From Bog-473 sp963788125 (GTDB taxonomy: Bacteria > Actinomycetota > Acidimicrobiia > Acidimicrobiales > RAAP-2), in NCBI GenBank assembly GCA_963788125.1, contig CAWBFN010000002.1:992001-1056000 (forward strand): 64,000 nucleotides of DNA. Reading direction: 5' to 3'. Under the pieces are notes generated by a model. The model was not told the DNA's origin and made no database searches. It worked only from the letters and a program-made list of their open reading frames with translations. Shown here one piece after another: positions 24,683-32,822 of this stretch (positions are counted from its first letter, which is position 1; each line of letters begins with the position of its first letter). The translations under genes were made by a program, and so were the position numbers.

Positions 24683-26185
24683 CTAGAGGAGCCCTTCGGC
24701 CTTGAGGAGCACGTCCTGCTCGTCGGCTTCCTTGCGCACCGAGCGAAAGGCCAGGGCCAGGTAGACCAGCGCGCCGACGGCCATGCCGAAGAAGATGCTG
24801 AAGTCGGCGCCGTAGTGGTAGGCGTCCTCGGTATGGTACGTGACCTCGTTGAGCCAGTCAGGAAGATGGAACGTCGCCGATAGGGCCTCGATGGCGGCGA
24901 ACATGCCGACCACCTGGGCGATGAGGGCGGGCCAGAAGACGCCGCCATGGCGCCAGTACAGGCTGTCCCGACCGGTCTTCTGCAGCTCGCCCGGGACGTA
25001 GCGGTACCGGCGGAGTATCCAGTCGGTGATGAAGATGGCGAACCAGGGTGCGATCCAGACGATCACCACGTCGACGAAGTCCGACAGGTACTCGGTGAAC
25101 GACGAGCTGAAGATGGCGTACATGGTGACCCCCAGCGCGATGACGCAGTCGACCAACACGGCCTGGTAGCGCTTGACCGGCACGCCGAGGGCCTGCAGGG
25201 TGACGCCAGAGGAGTACATGTCCAGGCTGTTGATGGCGAAGAGCTGCACCACGGCGAAGATCAGGAAAACCACGACGAACCAGGCGGGGATGGCGCTCTG
25301 GTGGGCAAAGGGCAGGAAGCCGTCGGCGTTGTCGCCGATCTTGAAGATGAAGGTCCCGACGACCGCCCCGAGGGTCATGATGAGGATCTCGGGAATGGCG
25401 GTCCCCAGGAAGACCCATCCGACGATGCCCTTCTTGGACGTCTCCCGGGGACAGTACCGCGTGTAGTCGTTGCCGCACTCGGCCCATCCCAGTCCGCTCA
25501 GGGCGATGGTGAAGGCCAACCCCTCCATGTAGGTCTGCCAGTCGGCCCCGTGTGGCACGCCGTGCAGGTTGGCGTGGGGTATGGCGAAGCCGAGCAGGAC
25601 AGCGAAGAGGATGACGAAGGGGATGATGAGGGCCCGCAGCGACTTGACGATGGCGGCGTGGCCGAGGAACGGCAGGATCCCCTGGATGAGTACGGCGACG
25701 ATGACCAGGATGACCTTCGCCGGGTCGGCCGGGGCGAACCCCGCCTTGATCATCAGCACCAACCCGGCCCCGACGATCAGGATGAGCCCCTCGACCTCGA
25801 AGCCGATCTGGGTGATCCAGTTGAAGAAGGAGATGGGCCGCCCACCGTTGGGCCCGTAGGCGGCGCGGTTGATGGCGAAGACCGTGGTGCCGGTCTGCGG
25901 CCCCTGCAACGACGCCAGGCCGAGGAGGAAGTAGGACAGGTTGCCGATGATGATGAGCGAGAGCGCCTGGTAGAAGGTGAACCCGAAGGTCATCAGGATG
26001 CAGCCGTAAATGAAGTACTCGATCTGCACGCTCGCCCCGGCCCACATCCCGAAGATGTCCTTGGGTGTGGCCCAGCGCTCGCTCTCGGGGATGTAGTCGA
26101 TGCCGTGCTGCTCGACGTGGAGGGCCTCTTGGGCATGGGGGTCGTGAATGACTGCGAGCTCTTCTACATCCTCCGCGACCGCCAC
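24683..26185 (-). CDS. NCS1-family nucleobase:cation symporter
   Basis: This 500-residue membrane protein has about 12 hydrophobic segments. Conserved NCS1 features are the N-terminal GIDYIPESERWATPKDIFGMW, FAINRAAYGPNGGRP in the central loop, and ALSGLGWAECGNDYTRY. The family imports cytosine, uracil, allantoin, hydantoin or thiamine with Na+ or H+. The genes next door (cytosine deaminase, upp, phosphoribosyltransferase) make cytosine or a purine base the likely cargo. GTG 26185 is chosen because GGGAGG lies just upstream; an upstream ATG at 26359 would add a non-conserved extension across the repeat-bearing intergenic region. Confidence 0.9.
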   Translation of the reverse strand: MAVAEDVEELAVIHDPHAQEALHVEQHGIDYIPESERWATPKDIFGMWAGASVQIEYFIYGCILMTFGFTFYQALSLIIIGNLSYFLLGLASLQGPQTGTTVFAINRAAYGPNGGRPISFFNWITQIGFEVEGLILIVGAGLVLMIKAGFAPADPAKVILVIVAVLIQGILPFLGHAAIVKSLRALIIPFVILFAVLLGFAIPHANLHGVPHGADWQTYMEGLAFTIALSGLGWAECGNDYTRYCPRETSKKGIVGWVFLGTAIPEILIMTLGAVVGTFIFKIGDNADGFLPFAHQSAIPAWFVVVFLIFAVVQLFAINSLDMYSSGVTLQALGVPVKRYQAVLVDCVIALGVTMYAIFSSSFTEYLSDFVDVVIVWIAPWFAIFITDWILRRYRYVPGELQKTGRDSLYWRHGGVFWPALIAQVVGMFAAIEALSATFHLPDWLNEVTYHTEDAYHYGADFSIFFGMAVGALVYLALAFRSVRKEADEQDVLLKAEGLL

Positions 26186-26268
26186 TGTGCCTCCCTTTTC
26201 CTCGCGACCGAACGCTGTCACCTTGTTGGGTGCGGCGTCGGACGTCAAGGGGAAATTCGTGAACACTC

Positions 26269-26295
26269 TGAGAACTGTGAGAACGGTGAGCACCG
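26269..26295. repeat. Three tandem imperfect 9-bp repeats between divergent genes
   Basis: TGAGAACTG, TGAGAACGG and TGAGCACCG lie head-to-tail at 26269-26277, 26278-26286 and 26287-26295. They sit in the 206-base divergent region between the NCS1 permease and cobyric acid synthase genes. The direct-repeat form suits a regulator binding as adjacent monomers. No known consensus was recognised, and the rest of the region shows nothing else. Confidence 0.5.
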
Positions 26296-26391
26296 ACGGT
26301 GTGACCGAACGCCGACATGCCCCTCCGCGGTCGGTGTTGTAGAACAGGTCGTCGTGCACGCGTCGCCGCCAGCCGTCCTCGTACTCGTACC

Positions 26392-27915
26392 GTGACCCGG
26401 GGCGGCGCGCTGATGGTGTGCGGGACCACCTCGGACGCCGGCAAGTCGACCGTGGTGGCCGGTCTCTGCCGGCTGCTCGCCCGTGAAGGGGTGTCGGTGG
26501 CGCCCTTCAAGGGCCAGAACATGTCGTTGAACTCCGTGGTGACGAGCGCCGGTGCCGAGATCGGCCGGGCGCAGTGGCTGCAGGCCGTGGCCGCCGGCGC
26601 CCCGCCCGAGGCGGCCATGAACCCGGTCCTCCTCAAGCCCACCAGCGACCGCACCTCGCAGGTCATCGTCATGGGCCGGCCGCGTGCGACCCAGCCGGCG
26701 GCCGACTACCAGAAGGCCAAGGCGGGCCTGGTCGACGTCGTCGACCGAGCGCTGGCCGAGCTCCGCTCGAGGTTCGAGGTGGTGATCTGCGAGGGCGCCG
26801 GCAGCCCGGCCGAGATCAACCTGCTCGACGACGACCTCGTGAACCTGGGCCTGGCCGCCCGCGCCGGCATACCCGCGGTGGTGGTGGGCGATATCCATCG
26901 GGGCGGCGTGTTCGCCCACCTCTACGGCACGGTGGCGCTGTTGCCCGAGGCACTGCGCCGGTGCGTCAAGGGTTTCATCATCAACGGGTTCCGGGGCGAC
27001 CCCGAACTGCTCGGCGACGCCATGGACCAGCTGGAGGCCCGCTGCGGTGTCCCCACACTGGGTGTCCTGCCCTACCTTCCCGGTCTGGTGCTCGATGCCG
27101 AGGACTCCCTGCACCGGATGCTCGACGCCCGCCCCGAGCCGCCCGCCCCCGGCGTGGGGCGGCTCGACGTGGTGGTGCTCCGCCTGCCTCGACTGTCCAA
27201 CTTCACCGACTTCGATCCTCTCGTCGTCGAGCCCGGAGTGGCGGTCCGCTTCGTCGACCACCCCTCGGAGTTCGGCGATCCCGACCTGGTGGTGCTCCCC
27301 GGGACCAAGTCGACCGTGTCCGATCTGGAGTGGCTGCGGGCCGGCGGCCTCCTCGAGGCGCTCGAGGCCCGCCGGGCCGGGCCCTCGCCGCCGGTAGTGC
27401 TCGGGGTGTGCGGTGGCTTCCAGATGCTGGGGCGCGCCATAGAGGACCCCGACGCGGTCGAGTCCTCCGTGCCGTCGGTGCCGGGACTCGGCTGGTTGCC
27501 GGTGGTCACCCGGTTCGTGGCCATGAAGACGACGCAGTTACGGACGGGATACAGCCCGGAGGGCTCGGCCGTGACCGGCTACGAGATCCGCCACGGCCGG
27601 ACCGAGCCGCGGGCCGGGTGGGAGCGGTGGCTCTCGTGCGAGCGGGGTGGCGACGGGGAAAGCATCGAGAGCGCCCGTGACGGCGGCGACGGGGTGTACG
27701 GCACGACGCTGCACGGCCTCTTCGAGGAGGACGCCTTCAGGGGGGAGTTCCTGCGCGGTGTGGCGCACGCCCGGGGGAGGACCTGGCAGCCCTCGGGCGC
27801 GTCGTTCGCCGAGGCGCGGGAGCGTCAGATCGACCGCGTGGCCGACGCGTGCGCCGCGCACCTGCGCCTCACTGCGCTCTGGCGGCTGGTCGAGCTCGGG
27901 TCGCCGGCAGCCTGA
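26392..27915 (+). CDS. cobQ: Cobyric acid synthase
   Basis: This 507-residue CobQ catalyses the ATP- and glutamine-dependent amidation of the b, d, e and g carboxyl groups of adenosylcobyrinic acid diamide. The N-terminal synthetase domain begins GGALMVCGTTSDAGKST (P-loop) with FKGQNMSLNS, ICEGAGSPAEINL and GDIHRGGVFA. The C-terminal glutamine amidotransferase domain has GVCGGFQMLG with its nucleophile Cys, and LHGLFEED with the catalytic-region His. GTG 26392 gives the standard N-terminus. No other cobalamin gene is nearby, so this is an isolated pathway gene here. Confidence 0.96.
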   Translation: MTRGGALMVCGTTSDAGKSTVVAGLCRLLAREGVSVAPFKGQNMSLNSVVTSAGAEIGRAQWLQAVAAGAPPEAAMNPVLLKPTSDRTSQVIVMGRPRATQPAADYQKAKAGLVDVVDRALAELRSRFEVVICEGAGSPAEINLLDDDLVNLGLAARAGIPAVVVGDIHRGGVFAHLYGTVALLPEALRRCVKGFIINGFRGDPELLGDAMDQLEARCGVPTLGVLPYLPGLVLDAEDSLHRMLDARPEPPAPGVGRLDVVVLRLPRLSNFTDFDPLVVEPGVAVRFVDHPSEFGDPDLVVLPGTKSTVSDLEWLRAGGLLEALEARRAGPSPPVVLGVCGGFQMLGRAIEDPDAVESSVPSVPGLGWLPVVTRFVAMKTTQLRTGYSPEGSAVTGYEIRHGRTEPRAGWERWLSCERGGDGESIESARDGGDGVYGTTLHGLFEEDAFRGEFLRGVAHARGRTWQPSGASFAEARERQIDRVADACAAHLRLTALWRLVELGSPAA

Positions 27916-27919
27916 TCGG

Positions 27920-29347
27920 TCACTGCCCGAGCAGGCGCTCCATACGGGCGGCCAGGCCGCTGGGGCGGCCCCGGCGTCGCTCGGCGCGGTCGGCCAGCTT
28001 CATGGTCCACAGCCCGGCGTTGACGCCCAGCCAGCGCAGGGGTTCGGGCTCCCAGGGCGGTGATCGGTGATTGACCCAGGGCAGCCGGGTCAGCTCCGTG
28101 TCGGACCCGGTGATGAGGTCGGCCAGCGTCCGGCCGGCCAGGTTGGCGGTGGCCACCCCGTCGCCCACGTAGCCCCCGGCCCAGGCGATGCCGCGGTGGC
28201 GATCGAAGCCGACCGAGGAGTGCCAGTCCCGCGGGATCCCCAACGGGCCGCCCCAGGCGTGGGTGAAGCGGGCGGAGGAGAGCGCGGGGAAGAGGTCGAC
28301 GAGCGTGGCGCGCAAGAGCTTGTGCACCGCGGGCACGCCGTCGAACGAGGGGCGCACGGCCGAGCCGAAGTGGTACGGAGCACCCCGACCGCCGAAGGCG
28401 ATGCGGTCGTCGGCCGTGCGCTGCCCGTAGACGATCATGTGCCGGTAGTCGGAGAACGTCGCGCGGCACGGCAGCCCGGCCGACTCCCAGAACCCGGCGC
28501 TCAGGGGCTCGGTGGCCACCATGAGCGAGTAGACCGGCGCCAGCGTGCGCTTTTCGCCCGGCAAGGTCGGCGTCCACGCCTCGACGGCGCGGACGACCAC
28601 GTCCGCCCGGATCACGCCGGAGGTGGTGTGGACGAGGGGAGCGGCCTGCCGGCCGCCCGGGACGATGCCGGTCACCGTGGTCCGCTCGTAGAGGGTGACG
28701 CCGCGGCGTTCGACGGCCTCGGCCAGGCCGCGGGCCAGGAGGGCCGGCTGTAGGGCGGCGCAGTGCGGCGTGAAGGTGGCGCCGGCGACCCCGTCCATGC
28801 CGATCACCGTCTCGGCCTCTCGGCGATCGAGCCAGCGCAGGTCGTCCTCGCCGGAGCCCAGGGATCGGGCCTCGGCCACCTCGGCCAGGGCCCGGGCCCG
28901 CTGGACGCCGGTGCGGGCCACGCGGAGCGTGCCTCCCTTGGCGAAGTGGCAGTCGATCCCCTCCTCCGTGGCCGCCGTGCCGACCACGTCGACCGTGCCC
29001 TGCATTTCCCGGCGCATCCGGCGCATGGCGTCCATGCCGTAGCGCCGGCGGAGGGCGGCGTCCGAGGCGGCGAACAGCGCGGAGCACCAGCCGCCGTTGC
29101 GTCCGGAGGCTCCGAACCCGGCCACCTCGCGCTCCACCACGGCGATGCGGAGCGAGGGGTCGGCGCGGGCCAGGGCGTAGGCCGACCACAGACCGGTGAA
29201 TCCGGCCCCGACGACGCAGACGTCGACCGCCAGGTCGCCGGCGAGCGGTGGGCGCCGCGCCAGCGGGGTGGAGATGTCGTCCCACCAGAGCGAGAGGCGC
29301 CGGTAGTCCGACGACGCTCGCTCTGGGGCGCCTACACCCGGTACCAC
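27920..29347 (-). CDS. FAD-dependent oxidoreductase, DAO family (PuuB/amine-oxidase-like)
   Basis: This 475-residue flavoprotein has the dinucleotide-binding motif VDVCVVGAGFTGLWSAYAL and the GFGASGRNGGWCSALF loop typical of gamma-glutamylputrescine oxidase-like DAO enzymes. Its C-terminal GIAWAGGYVGDGVATANLAG closes the FAD site. It should oxidise an amine or N-substituted amino acid with O2. Translation starts at GTG 29347, inside the 3' end of the upstream aminotransferase gene when that gene's frame is restored, so the two are coupled. Context points to polyamine or related amine catabolism. Confidence 0.87.
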   Translation of the reverse strand: MVPGVGAPERASSDYRRLSLWWDDISTPLARRPPLAGDLAVDVCVVGAGFTGLWSAYALARADPSLRIAVVEREVAGFGASGRNGGWCSALFAASDAALRRRYGMDAMRRMRREMQGTVDVVGTAATEEGIDCHFAKGGTLRVARTGVQRARALAEVAEARSLGSGEDDLRWLDRREAETVIGMDGVAGATFTPHCAALQPALLARGLAEAVERRGVTLYERTTVTGIVPGGRQAAPLVHTTSGVIRADVVVRAVEAWTPTLPGEKRTLAPVYSLMVATEPLSAGFWESAGLPCRATFSDYRHMIVYGQRTADDRIAFGGRGAPYHFGSAVRPSFDGVPAVHKLLRATLVDLFPALSSARFTHAWGGPLGIPRDWHSSVGFDRHRGIAWAGGYVGDGVATANLAGRTLADLITGSDTELTRLPWVNHRSPPWEPEPLRWLGVNAGLWTMKLADRAERRRGRPSGLAARMERLLGQ

Positions 29348-30710
29348 GCCTCGGTCAGCACCTCGCGCAGCGTGGAGACCATGAGGTCGATCTCCTCCTG
29401 GCCGCAGATGAGCGGGGGGAGAGCTGCACGACGGGGTCGCCGCGGTCGTCGGCGCGGCAGATGAGACCGGCCTCGAACAGCGCGCCGGAGAGGTAGCCAC
29501 GCAGCAGTCGCTCGGACTCCTCGTCGTCGAACGACAGGCGCGTCTCTTTGTCCTTGACCAACTCGATGCCGTAGAAGAACCCAGCGCCGCGCACGTCGCC
29601 GACGATCGGCAGGTCGTAGAGGCTTTCGAGGCCGGAGCGGAAGGCCCCTTCGGTCGCCCGCACGTGGTCCAGGATCTTCTCGCCCTCAATCACGTCGAGG
29701 TTGGCGAGGGCGACGGCGCAGCTGACCGGGTGGCCGGCGAAGGTGAAGCCGTGCAGGAAGGAGGCGCCCTCCCGCAAGAAGGGCTCCATCAGCCGGTCGG
29801 TGGCGATCATCGCCCCCAGCGGCGCGTAGCCCGAGGTGAGCCCCTTGGCCACCGTGATGATGTCGGGCTGGTACCCGTAGCGGTCGGCGCCGAACCAGTG
29901 CCCCAGACGGCCGAACGCGCAGATCACCTCGTCGGAGACCAAGAGGGCGCCGTGCCGGTCGCAGATCTGGCGCACCCGCTCGAAGTACCCGGGCGGCGGT
30001 GGGAAGCACCCCCCGGCGTTCTGCACCGGCTCGAGGTAGACCGCGGCGACGGTGTTCGCCCCCTCCCGGACGATGGCCCGCTCGATCTCGTCGGCGGCCC
30101 ACCGTCCGAAGGCCACCTCGTCGTCGGCGAAGAGGGGCGCCCGGTAGAAGTTGGTGTTGGGGACCTTGATCGCGCCCGGGACCAGAGGCTCGAAGGGGGT
30201 CTTGAGGTCCGGTATGCCGGTGATCGACAGCGCCCCCATGGAGGTCCCGTGGTAGGCGATCTCGCGGCTGATGACCTTGGTGCGCTGCGGCTGGCCGGTC
30301 ATCCGGAAGTACTGGCGCGCCAGCTTCCAGGCCGATTCGACCGCCTCGGAGCCGCCGGAGGTGAAGAAGACGCGGTTGAGGTCACCCGGGGCATAGTCGG
30401 CCAGGCGCTCGGCCAGCTCTATGGCGCGTGGGTGCGCGTAGGTCCAGAGGGGGAAGTAGGCCAACGTGCTCGCCTGCTTCGCTCCCGCCTCGGCCAGCTC
30501 GGTGCGCCCGTGGCCGATCTGTGAGGTGAACAGGCCCGCCAAGCCGTCCAGGTAGCGCTTGCCGTGCTGGTCCCACACGTAGGCGCCCTCGCCGCGCACC
30601 ACCACCGGGACCGGGTGGGTGGCGTAGGAGCCCATGCGGCTGAAGTGCATCCACAGATGGCGACGGGCCTGGTCGCTCAGGTTGGAGTTGTCGGGATCGG
30701 AATTCGGCAT
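29332..30710 (-). CDS. Class III (omega) aminotransferase; C-terminus frameshifted as given
   Basis: This PLP aminotransferase of about 458 residues is of the putrescine/beta-alanine:pyruvate type. It shows VFFTSGGSEAVESAWKLARQY, VSDEVICAFGRLGHWFG and the PLP-lysine motif IITVAKGLTSGYAPLG. ATG 30710 follows GGAGG. Near the 3' end a G6 tract (29414-29419, plus strand) lacks one base: as printed the frame ends at 29355 with an aberrant tail. Adding one base restores LSPPLICGQEEIDLMVSTL and a stop at 29332, overlapping the oxidase gene by 16 bases. Most of the enzyme is unaffected. Pyruvate is the probable amino acceptor, given alanine dehydrogenase nearby. Confidence 0.85.
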
Positions 30711-31203
30711 TGGTCCTCCGTTCGCAGCGCGTGCCCCATGTATAGGTTTGCTTGGCCAGCTTGAGATAGAGGAACGTCTCGGTGGCCCGCACGCCGGGGA
30801 TCGACCGTACCGAGTCGTTGAGCACGTGTAGCAGGCGGTCGTCGTCCTCACAGACGATCTCGGCCAGGAGGTCGAACGAACCGGCGCACATCACGACGTA
30901 GTCGACTTCGGGCAGGGCGACCAGCTTGTCGGCCACCACCCGGACGTCGCCCTCGACGGTGAGGCCGATCATGGCCTGGCGGGTGAAGCCGAGCTGCAGG
31001 GGGTCGGTGACGGCGACGATGTCCAGGACCCCCGACTCGCGCAGGCGCTGGACGCGGCGTCGCACGGCCGCCTCCGACAGGCCGACGGTCTGGGCGATGG
31101 CGCCGTAGGGCTGCCGCCCGTCGCGCTGCAACGCCTCAATGATCGCCCGGTTGGCGGCGTCGAGTACGAGCCGTGCCCGGGGTGCCCTCGCTCTCTGCGC
31201 CAC
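30382..31203 (-). CDS. Lrp/AsnC-family transcriptional regulator with an anomalous C-terminal extension
   Basis: The first 155 or so residues are a normal Lrp/AsnC protein. They comprise an N-terminal winged helix (LDAANRAIIEALQRDGRQPY, AIAQTVGLSEAAVRRRVQRL) and a RAM ligand-binding domain ending ATETFLYLKLAKQTYTWGTR. Family members usually stop there. Here no stop occurs and the frame continues about 110 codons through the aminotransferase start region in another frame, to 30382. The extension has no protein-like conservation I can see and may reflect a lost stop. GTG 31203 is the only start. It probably controls the divergent amine-catabolism genes and itself. Confidence 0.75.
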   Translation of the reverse strand: MAQRARAPRARLVLDAANRAIIEALQRDGRQPYGAIAQTVGLSEAAVRRRVQRLRESGVLDIVAVTDPLQLGFTRQAMIGLTVEGDVRVVADKLVALPEVDYVVMCAGSFDLLAEIVCEDDDRLLHVLNDSVRSIPGVRATETFLYLKLAKQTYTWGTRCERRTNAEFRSRQLQPERPGPSPSVDALQPHGLLRHPPGPGGGARRGRLRVGPARQALPGRLGGPVHLTDRPRAHRAGRGGSEAGEHVGLLPPLDLRAPTRHRAGRAPGRLCPG

Positions 31204-31277
31204 CCGGCCCTGCCGGTTGGTCCCTCCCGGACATTCGTCTCCTCACCCCTCTTCGGATTCATTCACATTCTGCCATC

Positions 31278-31309
31278 ATTCAACCAGAATTCGGCGTGAG
31301 AGGTTGAAT
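31278..31309. promoter_or_regulatory. Inverted-repeat operator candidate between the Lrp regulator and aldehyde dehydrogenase genes
   Basis: ATTCAACC (31278-31285) and GGTTGAAT (31302-31309) are perfect inverted repeats with a 16-base spacer, in the AT-richest part of the divergent region 31204-31389. Half-site centres are 24 bp apart, fitting two faces of an Lrp dimer or dimer of dimers. I infer it is the local regulator's operator. Confidence 0.5.
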
Positions 31310-31389
31310 ATGTTGCGGAATTGCTTGTCGGGTCGCCCCCGTTCTGTGATTGTGTAGACCCGAGCCAAACACGACAGGAGGGGAGCGAC

Positions 31390-32819
31390 GTGCGGCGTCT
31401 GCGGAACTTTATCGGTGGGGACTTCCACGACGCCGAGGACGGCCCGCTGGCCCCCCTCGTCGACCCCTCGACCGGGGAGGTGTTCGCCGAGGCGCCCGTC
31501 TCGGGCCCGGCCGACGTGGACCGCGCCCTGCGCGTGGCGGCCGAGGCGTTCACCTCGTGGCGGCGGACCACCCCCTCGGAGCGGAGCCTCGCCCTCTACC
31601 GCATCGCCGACGCCCTCGAGGCCCGTGGAGAGGAGTTGGTCCGGGCCGAGTGTGAGAACACGGGCAAGCCGTTCCAGCTGACGATGGACGAGGAGCTCCC
31701 CCCGATGGTCGATCAGATCCGCTTCTTCGCCGGCGCGGCCCGGCACCTCCAGGGCCTGTCCGCCGGCGAGTACATGGCCGGGCACACCTCGTTCATCCGG
31801 CGTGAGCCCATCGGCGTGTGCGGCGCGGTGACGCCGTGGAACTATCCCATGATGATGGCCGTGTGGAAGTTCGCACCCGCACTGGCGGCGGGGAACACCC
31901 ATGGTGCTCAAGCCCGCGGACACGACGCCGGTCTCCACCCTGCTGATGGCGGAGATCATGGCCGAGCACCTGCCCCCGGGCGTCTTCAACGTGGTCTGCG
32001 GGGACCGGGACACCGGTCGCGCGCTGGTCGTCCACGAGACCCCGGCCATGGTCTCGGTGACCGGATCGGTGCGTGCCGGCATGGAGGTGGCCGCCGCCGC
32101 CGCGCCCACCCTCAAGCGGGTCCACCTGGAGCTCGGCGGCAAGGCGCCCGTCATCGTCTTCGACGACGCCGATCCGGCGGGGGCCGCGGCCGGGATCGCC
32201 GGCGCCGGCTACTTCAACGCCGGACAGGACTGCACGGCCGCCACCCGGGTGCTGGCCGGGCCCGGCGTGCACGACGAGCTCCTGGCCGAACTGGTCGAGC
32301 AGGCCGAGGGGACCGTGGTGGGTGGGACGGACGTCGAGGGTGCCGATTTCGGCCCCCTCGAACAGCCGGACCCAGCTCGAGCGGGTATCGGGGTTCGTCG
32401 AGCGGGCGCCGGCGCACGCGTCGGTCGTGACCGGGGGCAGGCCGGTGGGGGAGCGAGGCTTCTGCTACGCCCCGACGGTGGTGGCCGGGCTCCGCCAGGA
32501 CGACGAGCTGGTGCAGTCCGAGGTCTTCGGCCCGGTCATCACCGTCCAGAGGTTCGGTGACGAGGCCGAGGCCCTGCGGTGGGCCAACGGGGTGGAGTAC
32601 GGGCTGGCCTCGTCGGTGTGGACGCGGGACCACGGACGCGCCATGCGGGTGGCGCGGGATCTCGACTTCGGCTGCGTGTGGATCAACACCCACATCCCGC
32701 TGGTGGCCGAGATGCCCCACGGCGGGTTCAAGCGGTCGGGCTACGGCAAGGACCTCTCGTCGTACGGGTTCGAGGACTACACCCGGGTCAAGCACGTCAT
32801 GAGCAACATCGAGGAGTGA
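31390..32819 (+). pseudogene. NAD-dependent aldehyde dehydrogenase (aminobutyraldehyde/betaine-aldehyde type), two frameshifts as given
   Basis: Three frames together encode one complete aldehyde dehydrogenase of about 475 residues. They carry PWNYPMMMAVWKFAPALAAGN, then LELGGKAPVIV (catalytic-region Glu) and FNAGQDCTAATR (nucleophile Cys), and finally VFGPVITVQRFG and MPHGGFKRSGYGKDLS. One surplus C at 31898-31900 and one surplus G near 32360 break the frame; removing both gives an uninterrupted family member. GTG 31390 follows AGGAGGGGAG. The GYGKDLSSYGFEDYTRVKH ending is typical of gamma-aminobutyraldehyde dehydrogenases. Two independent insertions mean either decay or sequence error. It is followed 4 bases later by alanine dehydrogenase. 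Confidence 0.8.
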
Positions 32820-32822
32820 TCG

